Origin: Bacteroidales bacterium
GTDB lineage: Bacteria; Bacteroidota; Bacteroidia; Bacteroidales; UBA12077
Direction of reading: 5' to 3'
NCBI GenBank assembly: GCA_018334675.1
Contig: JAGXLL010000012.1
Location: forward strand, 1 to 63,461
DNA length: 63,461 nucleotides
The position numbers and the translations under genes are program-made. Position 1 is the first letter of the stretch, and each line of letters starts with the position of its first letter. The notes under the pieces were generated by a model. The model saw nothing but the letters and a program-made list of their open reading frames with translations, was not told where the DNA came from and did no database searches. This document shows positions 46,851 to 55,326 of this stretch, piece after piece.

Positions 46851-46874
46851 TATTTTTGTACATTAAAATGTACA
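46851..46874 (+). promoter_or_regulatory. Promoter and operator of toxin-antitoxin module 2
   Basis: The -7 box TATTTTTG (46851-46858) overlaps a perfect inverted repeat, TGTACAT-TAAA-ATGTACA (46857-46874). It contains two TGTACA motifs 12 bases apart, the core known from E. coli yefM-yoeB autoregulation. Confidence 0.75.
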
Positions 46875-46889
46875 TAAAATTGTATTATT

Positions 46890-47141
46890 ATGTTAACAAC
46901 CACGATATCGGATTTTAGGAAAAATATCAAAAAGTATTTGGATAATGTTACCCAGAACTTTGAGACATTGATAATTAATCGAGGAAAAGATAATGGAGTT
47001 GTGATTATGTCATTAGATGAATATAATTCACTCCATGCCACCCAACATGAATTATCTTCCAGGACGAATGAAAAACGTCTGGACTCGGCGATTGAAAAAT
47101 TAAATGAAGGCTCATCATTTGAAAAGGATTTGCTTGACTAA
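46890..47141 (+). CDS. yefM: YefM/Phd-type antitoxin, module 2
   Basis: This 83-residue protein is paralogous to the module 1 antitoxin: TTTISDFRKNIKKYLDNV, TLIINRGKDNGVVIMSLDEY, then a charged tail. About 45 per cent of positions look identical between the two, so they are diverged paralogues rather than a recent duplicate. The stop overlaps the toxin start (TAATG). Confidence 0.92.
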   Translation: MLTTTISDFRKNIKKYLDNVTQNFETLIINRGKDNGVVIMSLDEYNSLHATQHELSSRTNEKRLDSAIEKLNEGSSFEKDLLD

Positions 47142-47398
47142 TGAAATATATATTTGTAGATGAGTCTTGGGAAGATTACTTGTATTGGCAAAGGACCGAC
47201 AAGAAAATACTCAAAAGGATAAATAAACTACTTAAGGATATAGCCCGCAATCCCTATTCTGGCCTTGGGAAACCCGAACCATTGAAATATAAATACAAAG
47301 GATTTTGGTCACGTCGAATAACTGATGAGCACCGATTAATTTATAAATACCGTGAGGGTGAAATATTAATTGCTAAATGCAGGTTTCATTGCGATTAG
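47141..47398 (+). CDS. yoeB: YoeB/Txe-type mRNA interferase, module 2, with altered C-terminus
   Basis: This 85-residue toxin has ESWEDYLYWQRTDKKILKRI, GLGKPEPLKY and FWSRRITDEHRLIYKYREG, retaining the Glu and Arg of the active site. The C-terminal motif reads CRFHCD in place of CRYHY: the His is kept, but the terminal catalytic Tyr of YoeB is Cys. Activity may be reduced or changed. Confidence 0.92.
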   Translation: MKYIFVDESWEDYLYWQRTDKKILKRINKLLKDIARNPYSGLGKPEPLKYKYKGFWSRRITDEHRLIYKYREGEILIAKCRFHCD

Positions 47399-47478
47399 GA
47401 AATTACTCTTCATGCCCTTCAACCCTGAAATAATGCTATAAATAGCGCATTATAAAAATAAAACTTGCGCAACATAGT

Positions 47479-47529
47479 ATCACAAACAAAACCCGGTCGT
47501 TTTTGCAACAACCGGGTTTTGTTTGTGAT
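47479..47529. terminator. Bidirectional terminator between module 2 and the S9 peptidase
   Basis: A perfect 19-base inverted repeat (47479-47497 with 47511-47529) with a GC-rich top (ACCCGGT/ACCGGGT) and A/T tracts on both flanks. It separates two convergent genes. Confidence 0.9.
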
Positions 47530-47559
47530 TAGAGATTAGATTGGTCAACAGGATGCCTG

Positions 47560-50133
47560 TTACCGTTTACCGGGAGACATCTTGGTTTCTCTTCTCATCT
47601 GAAATATATCGGTGCTTATGGAATAATCCCCGATCAGATGTTTGCAAAAATAGTCGGCCTTCAGCCAGAAAAAGTATTCGGTATAGTTCCCGAAACCATG
47701 TCTTTGTCCGGGCATGAAGAATACATCAAATCTTTTCTTCGCTTTGATCAATGCATTTGCCATCCGGAGGGTATTTCCGGGATGCACATTGTTGTCAATA
47801 TCGCCATGAACCAGCAATAGTTTCCCTTTGAGGTTGCTGGCAAGCTGCGGATTGGTCTCAATCTCATAAAGGAAATTGGAGTTTCCTTCATCATTGATCA
47901 CCTCCTGAACACCGTGATGGGTCTCGCTCCACCAGCGGTTGTATATATTGTTATCGTGGTTCCCGGCAGAAGATACCGCCACTTTATAAAAATCAGGATA
48001 CTGACAAAGCGCTGCCGTCGACATGAAGCCACCCCCTGAGTGTCCGCTGATACCTACTTTTTCTATATCAATAAAATCATGTCGCTGGGCCAGTTGTTCC
48101 ACGGCGTATTTCTTATCTGCCAGGCCATAATCCCTGAGATCACCGTATCCATAATTGTGGTACCATTTGGAACGATCGGGATGACCTCCCCGGTTTCCAA
48201 GGGAAATAACCACAAAACCAAGTTGCGCAAAGCGATCCGTCCGGTCCATCCTGGCTGAGAAAGAAGCATTTACACCTTCTGTCTGCGGCCCGGGATAAAC
48301 GTATTCAAGGATCGGGTATTTCTTTGTGGTATCGAAATCAAAGGGTTTGTACATGACTCCATAGATATCGGTCACACCATCATCGGCTTTTACCTTGAAG
48401 GGCTCCGGAAATTTATATCCCGCAGCAAACAGGTTACTTAAATCGGCCGTTTCAAGATTCATCACCACATTACCTTTATGGTCCCTGACAACCGACCTGG
48501 GAACCGTATTCACCCTGGAATAATTGTCGATAAAATATCGGTATGAATCACTCATCTCGGATGTGTGGTTGAAATTCCCCTTATTCAGCAACTTCATTCC
48601 GGTTCCATCCAGGTTGATCCGGTATAAGTGGGCATAATATGGATTTTCGTTTTCTTCATACCCTTTACCGATGAAATACATCACCCGGTTTTCTTCATCC
48701 ACCTTGAGGATTCTTTCCGCATGCCACGGACCCGAAGTGATCTGCCGTTTCATATTGCCATTGCCATCATAGAGGTAATAATGCGCCCAGCCATCTCTTT
48801 CTGACCAGTGAATAAATTCCTCACCATTACCCAGCATATGAAGTCTGCCATGATCAATGGCTTCAATATATGTATTCAATCGCTCTTCAATCAGCACGTT
48901 TACCTCGCCTGTTTCAATATCCAGCTTACAAACATCCATTTTGTGCAGATCACGACTGTGGCGTGAAAAATACAATTTGTCCGAAGTTTTTGACAGCCAG
49001 GTCCTTGGCACATAATCCTCTATTTTCTGCTTATGCGTCTTCACTTCTTGTTTAATGGATAGGGTCTGATCATTGAAGGCTTCCACTTCATATTCTTTCC
49101 CCTCTTCACTTTCCATATCAAAGACCCATAATTCATACCGCGGCGCTTCCTCTTCTCCCGGCATGGTGTACTTATAAGTTTCCAGTTCAGGTCTGGGCTT
49201 GGCTAACACGTCAACAACCCACAATGATTTCACATCGCGTTCATCGCTTCTTACCAGTGCAAACTTTTTTGAATCCTGTGACCAGATAATCCTGGCACGT
49301 CTTCTTTTTTCCTGTTCCTCTTTTATCTTCTCCTCCTCATCATTGTCTTTGGCTGTATATCCCCCTCCATAGGCATAATATTGTTCACCATCTGTTGTCA
49401 GCTGGTGTTCGACAATGGTTGAATCTTTCTCATCTTCCTCTTCCTGCTTGGCTTTCTCGTAATTCTCTTTGTCCATCCAGTAAAGGTTATAATCCCTGGC
49501 AAAGACAACATATTCTCCATTGGGTGAAATGCTGGCCCATTCGGGATCTTCTTTCTCTTCTTCCCAGTCTTCAATCTCATAAAGTTGTCCTGTCTGAAGG
49601 TTATACTCCAAATGGAAAACCTTCTTTTTCGGTTTATCTTTGTCGTCTTCTTTCTCTTCCTCTTCTTTCTTCTTATCTTCCTGCTCCTTTTCTTTGTCAT
49701 CCTCTTCCTCTTTTTCTGTTTCCTTTTCATCCTGTGAAGAGGTCACATCAAACTGAAAAACGGTATCATCCTTTTTGAAATCCGGATCTATTTCCGGTAA
49801 ATGCTTGCCATCATAGGGATCTTTGGTGATTTTTGTCAACATGGCAGCCATCTTATCGTTGTCAAAAAGAGGCTTTTTAGTCTGCTCATCCAGATCCACG
49901 ATGTAATAGAATTTCCCTTCCGAGGTCTTATAGGAGTACCAGAATTTATCCCCTGTCTTCAGCCAGTTGGGCTCTACAGAGGTGCTAAATACCATCTTTT
50001 CTATCTTGGATGGTGAGAACAGCTCCGCTGCCCTGTAGTTAGCTTGTTGAACAGGCTTATTCTGTGCAATCGCTCCTGAAAGCCCAAATACCAGGAGTAA
50101 TAATAGTGTTTGAAGTCTTTTAATCATAGCCAT
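47560..50133 (-). CDS. S9 family peptidase, dipeptidyl peptidase IV type
   Basis: This 857-residue exported peptidase has a signal peptide (about 1-23), a DPP IV beta-propeller (about 45-600) and an alpha/beta hydrolase domain (about 615-857). The catalytic Ser is in GISGHSGGGFMST (about 697), Asp in VHGDIDNNVHPGNT (about 778) and His in PGQRHGFGNY (about 811). It removes N-terminal dipeptides, typically after Pro or Ala. A Lys/Glu/Asp-rich stretch (about 130-170) interrupts the propeller. Two Met codons (1 and 3) could start it. Confidence 0.93.
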   Translation of the reverse strand: MAMIKRLQTLLLLLVFGLSGAIAQNKPVQQANYRAAELFSPSKIEKMVFSTSVEPNWLKTGDKFWYSYKTSEGKFYYIVDLDEQTKKPLFDNDKMAAMLTKITKDPYDGKHLPEIDPDFKKDDTVFQFDVTSSQDEKETEKEEEDDKEKEQEDKKKEEEEKEDDKDKPKKKVFHLEYNLQTGQLYEIEDWEEEKEDPEWASISPNGEYVVFARDYNLYWMDKENYEKAKQEEEDEKDSTIVEHQLTTDGEQYYAYGGGYTAKDNDEEEKIKEEQEKRRRARIIWSQDSKKFALVRSDERDVKSLWVVDVLAKPRPELETYKYTMPGEEEAPRYELWVFDMESEEGKEYEVEAFNDQTLSIKQEVKTHKQKIEDYVPRTWLSKTSDKLYFSRHSRDLHKMDVCKLDIETGEVNVLIEERLNTYIEAIDHGRLHMLGNGEEFIHWSERDGWAHYYLYDGNGNMKRQITSGPWHAERILKVDEENRVMYFIGKGYEENENPYYAHLYRINLDGTGMKLLNKGNFNHTSEMSDSYRYFIDNYSRVNTVPRSVVRDHKGNVVMNLETADLSNLFAAGYKFPEPFKVKADDGVTDIYGVMYKPFDFDTTKKYPILEYVYPGPQTEGVNASFSARMDRTDRFAQLGFVVISLGNRGGHPDRSKWYHNYGYGDLRDYGLADKKYAVEQLAQRHDFIDIEKVGISGHSGGGFMSTAALCQYPDFYKVAVSSAGNHDNNIYNRWWSETHHGVQEVINDEGNSNFLYEIETNPQLASNLKGKLLLVHGDIDNNVHPGNTLRMANALIKAKKRFDVFFMPGQRHGFGNYTEYFFWLKADYFCKHLIGDYSISTDIFQMRRETKMSPGKR

Positions 50134-50264
50134 TCTTTTAGTGTGATCTAAAATCTATTATAATAATCAATCCATTTTAGGACCCCCCGAAAAGTATAAA
50201 GTTTAAATGTTGATATTGATTCCGAGGTGATATGGGGAATTACAAAAAAATGCAAACAAAATAT

Positions 50265-50272
50265 TACTTTTG
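50265..50272 (+). promoter_or_regulatory. -7 promoter box of the S-T-NTPase fusion gene
   Basis: TACTTTTG matches TAnnTTTG, 77 bases before the ATG at 50349. The divergent S9 peptidase promoter must lie in the same 215-base gap. Confidence 0.45.
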
Positions 50273-50348
50273 TCGGGGAGACGATTGAGATAAAACCAAT
50301 GCTATCGAGGGCGTTTTTCAACCCGATATCCAAAGTCAGGCATCATCA

Positions 50349-52052
50349 ATGAACAAAAACCAGATAAGCGAAAAATGGATTAAAGCCTCCATTGTTGGAA
50401 CAACCTGGGCTGCCTCTGAAATTGTGCTGGGCAGTTTTTTGCATAATGTAAAAATTCCTTTCAGCTCGCTCTTTTTAACAGCCATTGGCATCGTCATTCT
50501 TATATCCATGAGTTATGTATGGAGAGAAAGAGGCCTGTTCTGGCGGGCCGGCCTGATCTGTGCCTTGATGAAAACCATGTCGCCCAGCGCCGTCATTTTT
50601 GGTCCCATGATTGCCATTTTCAGTCAGGCCGCATTGCTCGAGTTTTCAACACGCATTTTCCGAAAAACCCTATTTGGCTTTGTAGTAGGCGCCATGATGG
50701 CCATGTCATGGAACTTGTTCCAGAAAATCTTCAATATGATCGTCATCTATGGTTCCAACATTGTTGATGTATATGAAGACTTGCTGATATACGCACAGAG
50801 GCAATTAAACCTACAATTTGATATCGTGTGGTTGCCGATACTCATTCTCCTGTTCATTTACAGTGTATCGGGAATCCTGGCATCCGTCATTGGCATAAAA
50901 GCGGGAATAAAAATCAGGCAGCAGCCCGCCTTTGCCAAACCGCACAATCAGAAAAACGCCAACCCGCCGACCCCTGACAACAATCAACCCTTCCATTATT
51001 CGATTTTCTGGCTGTTCTTAAACGTGAGTCTGATCATAACGGCGCTGTTTTTGCTAAACTCCACACCGTGGTTTGTTTGGTCGGTTTCTGTTTTGGTCAT
51101 ATCCACCCTATGGATTGCCCGATACAAACGTGCCCTGCGTCGACTCTCCAAACCCGGGTTTTGGGTTTCCTTTGTGATCATCACCATGATCACGGCTTTT
51201 GTGTTCAATAAGATGCAATCGCAAAGCTTATTGAATGGGTTTTTGATCGGAGTGCAGATGAATTTCAGGGCGGCAACGGTCGTACTTGGGTTTTCGGTTT
51301 TAGGAACCGAATTATACAATCCGAAAATCCGGGAATTCTTCATGAAAACCTCCATGAAGCAATTGCCCCTGGCCCTGGAATTATCGTTCCAAAGTCTGCC
51401 CATGATGGTAGCCAACCTTCCGGAGTCAAGGTCAATGATCAAAAACCCGGTTTCTGTCATCCATCAAATCATCTCCCAAATAGACGTCCGGTTAAATGAA
51501 ATAAAAAGCAACTTATCCGGTAAAATATTCATCATAACCGGGTCAGTGGGCGAAGGCAAAACAACCCAAATCCATAAAATTGTTGAAACACTGAAAAGTC
51601 AGAACATTTCCACAGGTGGCATCCTGTCGCCCAGAAGACTGGAAAATGGGACCACCACAGGGTATGATATCGTAGATCTTACCACCAATGAGCGAACAGC
51701 CTTTTTAAGGAAAACAGAAGAAGAAAACCTGCCCCAAATAGGCAGTTACAGCATAATATCCGAAGGACTAAAAAAAGGCCACGATGCCCTCAAAAATTCC
51801 CACAACAACCATCAGGTGGTGGTCATTGATGAAGTTGGCCGGCTGGAGCTGGACAACGAAGGGTGGGCAGACAATATCCAGGATTTGTTAAACAGCACAC
51901 AAAGTCATTTGATTTTATCCGTGCGCGACCGATTTATAGAGGAGGTGATCGATAAATGGCATCTAAAAGATTACACGGTATTGGATGTTTCGGACAAGGA
52001 TCATATAATAAACAGCAAAATAATCCTGAACCATGCTAAAGCTTGGCGATAA
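50349..52052 (+). CDS. ECF-like membrane protein fused to a THEP1-type NTPase
   Basis: This 567-residue protein has three parts. Residues about 1-190 form five or six helices with the short loops of ECF S components (IFGPMIAIFSQAALLEF). After a Pro/Asn-rich linker (about 195-215), residues 216-390 hold more helices, then LLNGFLIGVQMNFRAATVVL and LPLALELSFQSLPMMVANL, the pattern of EcfT's membrane core and coupling helices. Residues 393-567 are a THEP1-type NTPase: P-loop ITGSVGEGKTTQ (about 397), GGILSPRR, YDIVDL and Walker B VVVIDEVGRLEL (about 492). No ABC signature is present. It is 183 bases before a molybdoenzyme gene. Function unknown; a transporter for a cofactor, metal or vitamin is the simplest guess. 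Confidence 0.72.
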   Translation: MNKNQISEKWIKASIVGTTWAASEIVLGSFLHNVKIPFSSLFLTAIGIVILISMSYVWRERGLFWRAGLICALMKTMSPSAVIFGPMIAIFSQAALLEFSTRIFRKTLFGFVVGAMMAMSWNLFQKIFNMIVIYGSNIVDVYEDLLIYAQRQLNLQFDIVWLPILILLFIYSVSGILASVIGIKAGIKIRQQPAFAKPHNQKNANPPTPDNNQPFHYSIFWLFLNVSLIITALFLLNSTPWFVWSVSVLVISTLWIARYKRALRRLSKPGFWVSFVIITMITAFVFNKMQSQSLLNGFLIGVQMNFRAATVVLGFSVLGTELYNPKIREFFMKTSMKQLPLALELSFQSLPMMVANLPESRSMIKNPVSVIHQIISQIDVRLNEIKSNLSGKIFIITGSVGEGKTTQIHKIVETLKSQNISTGGILSPRRLENGTTTGYDIVDLTTNERTAFLRKTEEENLPQIGSYSIISEGLKKGHDALKNSHNNHQVVVIDEVGRLELDNEGWADNIQDLLNSTQSHLILSVRDRFIEEVIDKWHLKDYTVLDVSDKDHIINSKIILNHAKAWR

Positions 52053-52265
52053 AGAATATCCTACCTTTTGGGCTCCTTACCAGGCCCCAAAGAGTGGATT
52101 TTCTAAATTGGGATAATTGCCAAACACGTTAATCAACAGATATTAATGCAACCCGTTTGGGATGTGACATCGTGTTCTAAAAGATTGCTGTATTCAGCGG
52201 AAAAAATCTTATTTTAGTCTGCAAAATCCTCTCTTTTGTTTCAAAAGATATTATACAAACCATTC

Positions 52266-54695
52266 ATGCACGACTCCAAAAAAGAAAAATCCGACCAAAC
52301 TTTTTCTCTTGACTCAGCCATTGACCGGCGAAGTTTCATCAAGCTGGGCGCTTTTCTTACCGGTGGCATTATGCTTTCAGGCACCTTTGCCGCGTGTGTA
52401 AAGGAGCTTGAGCGGACCGTGGGTGTGGTGGAAAGCGAGCACAACGGGGTTAAGATTATTCGCGCCGGCTGCCCGGCTCATAATTGCGGTGGAAGGTGTG
52501 TTTTAAAGCTCCATGTAAAGGAGGGCGAAGTAATACGAATCGAAACCGATGACAGGCCGGGTGATACCTTGGCCGACCCGCAGCTAAGAGCCTGCATAAG
52601 AGGAAGAGCTTACCGCCGCCGCCAGTATCATCAAGACCGGCTTAAATATCCCCTCAAGCGTGTTGGCAAGCGCGGCGAGGGGAAGTTTGAAAGAATATCC
52701 TGGGATGAGGCTTTGGACACGATGGCATCGCAACTCAAGCGGGTGAAGGCTCAATACGGCAACTCCGCCATCCTCCTGCCCTATGGCACCGGCAGTTACA
52801 ACCAGGTAAACGGCCGGCAGACGGCCGCCAGGCTGCTCAACCTTTTCGGGGGTTCCCTGGGTTATTATAACAGTTACAGCTGGGCCTGCATCAGTAAGGC
52901 CACCCCCTATGTCTATGGCACGAACGTAACCGGGAATCAGCGTCAGGACTGGGTGAATTCAAAATATATTTTGATGTGGGGCTGGAATCCCTCGGAAATG
53001 CGAGATGGTACCAACAGCGAGTACTTTTTGAAGCTGGCCCGGGAACGGGGTGCCAGGGTGGTATGTATAGACCCGAGGATGACCATGAGCGCCGTGGCAC
53101 TGGCCGATGAATGGATCCCCATACGGCCGGGTACCGATGTAGCCATGATGAGTGCCATGGCTCATGTGATCATTACCGAAGATCTGCACGATAAGGGTTT
53201 TATTGAAAGATGCTGTTCCGGGTTTGACCGAACGCAAATGCCCGAAGGCTGTGAAAATGAAGAAAGCTACAAGGATTATATCCTGGGTACTTTTGACAAT
53301 CAGCCCAAAACACCTGAGTGGGCCGAGGCCGTCACCGGAATACCAAAAAAAACCATCATCAGGATAGCCCGGGAGTTTGGCCAAACCAAACCCGCCATGT
53401 TGTACCAGGGTTATGGCATGCAAAGACGGGCCTATGGAGAGCAACCGGTGCTGGCCGGCTGCGTGTTGGCTGCCATCACAGGCAACGTGGGAATACCGGG
53501 AGGATGGGCCAGCGGCATAGCCTTGCAGGCGGATGATGGCGGTCCCTTCTGGAATGTCTTTCCCACCGGCCGCAATCCCGTCAAAGCCCGTATCCCCGTT
53601 TTCCTATGGACCGAAGCCATCACAAGAGGCAAAGAAATGGGTAAGGAAGACGGGGTGGTCAATGCTGAGAAGCTGGACAACAACATCAAACTGATCTGGA
53701 CTGTGGCCTCAAACACCCTGATCAATCAACATGCGGATGTGAACCGTACCGCCAAAATACTCAAAGATGAAAGCCTCGTCGAATTCATTGCGGTTCAGGA
53801 CCAGTTCATGACCCCCTCAGCCCGCTTTGCCGACCTGGTGCTGCCTGTCTGCACACAGCTGGAAGTTTGGGGCCTGCAGGATGGCTGGAAATACGGGGAT
53901 GAGGTGATTTTGAATCCCCAGGTAACCAATCCGCCGGATGAAACCAAAAGCGATTACCAGATTTGCAGTGAACTGGCGGCGAAACTTGGCCTGGAGAAGG
54001 CGTACACCCAAAACAGGAGCGAGAAAGACTGGATCGTATGGGCCCTGGGTGTCTACAGAAGAACCCGTTTCCCCGAGGTGCCCAGACTTAATAAATTCAG
54101 GGATAAAAACAAAGGCGTCTATTCAACCCCCGTTAAAAATCCGGCCATCGCCCTGGAGGATTTCAGAAAATATCCCCAACAGCATCCCCTGAATACGCCC
54201 ACCGGTAAGATCGAGCTTTTCTCCAAACCCCTGTTTGATATGAATAAGCCCGCGGAAATACCGGCCGTTCCCAAATATATTCAGGAATGGGAAAGCCCTT
54301 TCGGCAAAGAAAGTGAGAAGTATCCCCTGCAGGCCCTGGGGCATCATTATATGCCCAGGGTACACTCCACCCACGATGGCATTGACTGGCTTGATGAAGC
54401 CTTCCCTCAAAGAGCGTTTATGAATCCCCTGGACGCCGAAAAAAGAGGGATACAAAACGGCGATGAAGTATTGATCTACAACGACCGGGGTAAAATCATC
54501 ATGCCCTGCAGGCTCACACCCAAAATGATGCCCGGGGTGATGGATATACCCCAGGGGGCCTGGTGGACGCCGGATGAAGACGGGATCGACAGACGGGGAA
54601 ATATAAACGTGCTGACATCCCATAAGTGGACACCTCTGGCATTTGGCAATGCACAGCACACCATCATGGTGCAAGTGAAAAAAGCAAACGCATAA
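52266..54695 (+). CDS. Tat-exported molybdopterin oxidoreductase, DmsA-like
   Basis: The protein has 809 residues from MHDSKKEK, ten codons inside the longest frame. The Tat motif DRRSFIKLGAFLTGG (Arg21-Arg22) directs folded export. The 4Fe-4S motif CPAHNCGGRC, with the fourth Cys in LRACIRGRAYRRR, and PLKRVGKRGEGKFERISWDE are close to DmsA. SLGYYNSYSW supplies the probable Ser ligand to Mo. Later parts hold the two MGD-binding regions and C-terminal cap with QGAWWTPDEDG. The electron acceptor (DMSO, another oxide, or other) cannot be told. It is the first gene of a three-gene unit. Confidence 0.93.
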   Translation: MHDSKKEKSDQTFSLDSAIDRRSFIKLGAFLTGGIMLSGTFAACVKELERTVGVVESEHNGVKIIRAGCPAHNCGGRCVLKLHVKEGEVIRIETDDRPGDTLADPQLRACIRGRAYRRRQYHQDRLKYPLKRVGKRGEGKFERISWDEALDTMASQLKRVKAQYGNSAILLPYGTGSYNQVNGRQTAARLLNLFGGSLGYYNSYSWACISKATPYVYGTNVTGNQRQDWVNSKYILMWGWNPSEMRDGTNSEYFLKLARERGARVVCIDPRMTMSAVALADEWIPIRPGTDVAMMSAMAHVIITEDLHDKGFIERCCSGFDRTQMPEGCENEESYKDYILGTFDNQPKTPEWAEAVTGIPKKTIIRIAREFGQTKPAMLYQGYGMQRRAYGEQPVLAGCVLAAITGNVGIPGGWASGIALQADDGGPFWNVFPTGRNPVKARIPVFLWTEAITRGKEMGKEDGVVNAEKLDNNIKLIWTVASNTLINQHADVNRTAKILKDESLVEFIAVQDQFMTPSARFADLVLPVCTQLEVWGLQDGWKYGDEVILNPQVTNPPDETKSDYQICSELAAKLGLEKAYTQNRSEKDWIVWALGVYRRTRFPEVPRLNKFRDKNKGVYSTPVKNPAIALEDFRKYPQQHPLNTPTGKIELFSKPLFDMNKPAEIPAVPKYIQEWESPFGKESEKYPLQALGHHYMPRVHSTHDGIDWLDEAFPQRAFMNPLDAEKRGIQNGDEVLIYNDRGKIIMPCRLTPKMMPGVMDIPQGAWWTPDEDGIDRRGNINVLTSHKWTPLAFGNAQHTIMVQVKKANA

Positions 54696-54699
54696 ACAA

Positions 54700-55326
54700 A
54701 TGGCAAAACAAAAAGCTTTTTATTTCGATTCATCGCGGTGCTCCGGCTGCAAAACCTGCCAGATCGCCTGCAAAGACAAGCATAACCTCCATAATGCCAT
54801 CAAATGGAGAACGGTTTATGAAGTATGTGGCGGCCACTGGATCCAGAACGACCAAACCTGGACATCCAATATAGGAGCCTATTACGTTTCTATGTCCTGC
54901 AATCACTGCCAGGATCCTATTTGTATGAAGTCCTGCCCGAACAAAGCGATCTATAAAACCGAAGAAGGGGTTGTCTTAATCGATGAAAGCAGATGCATGG
55001 GTTGTCAATATTGTGAATGGGCCTGCCCATATGGGGCTTTGACCCTGGACCAGGAAAAAGGCGTGATGACCAAATGCACACTGTGTTATGATTACCTGGA
55101 AGAAGGCAAATTGCCCGCATGTGTTGCAGCATGCCCCATGAGGGTGCTGGAAGTGGGTGACCTGGATGAGCTGGAACGCAAGTATGGCAAGCACGATAAC
55201 ATTTTTCCCCTGCCCCCGGTGCATCACACCCAACCTTCCCTCATCATCACAAAACACCCATCTGCCCAAAAATCAAAAAATTGGAAAATCATAAACCAGG
55301 AGGAGGTAAAAAATGCTTCACACTGA
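54700..55326 (+). CDS. Four-cluster ferredoxin subunit, DmsB-like
   Basis: This 208-residue protein has 16 cysteines in four groups for four 4Fe-4S clusters: CSGCKTCQIAC, CNHCQDPICMKSCP, CMGCQYCEWACPYG and CTLC with CVAACPMR. It passes electrons from the membrane subunit to the Mo subunit on the outer face. It starts four bases after the DmsA-like stop and has no signal, as expected for co-export. Confidence 0.93.
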   Translation: MAKQKAFYFDSSRCSGCKTCQIACKDKHNLHNAIKWRTVYEVCGGHWIQNDQTWTSNIGAYYVSMSCNHCQDPICMKSCPNKAIYKTEEGVVLIDESRCMGCQYCEWACPYGALTLDQEKGVMTKCTLCYDYLEEGKLPACVAACPMRVLEVGDLDELERKYGKHDNIFPLPPVHHTQPSLIITKHPSAQKSKNWKIINQEEVKNASH

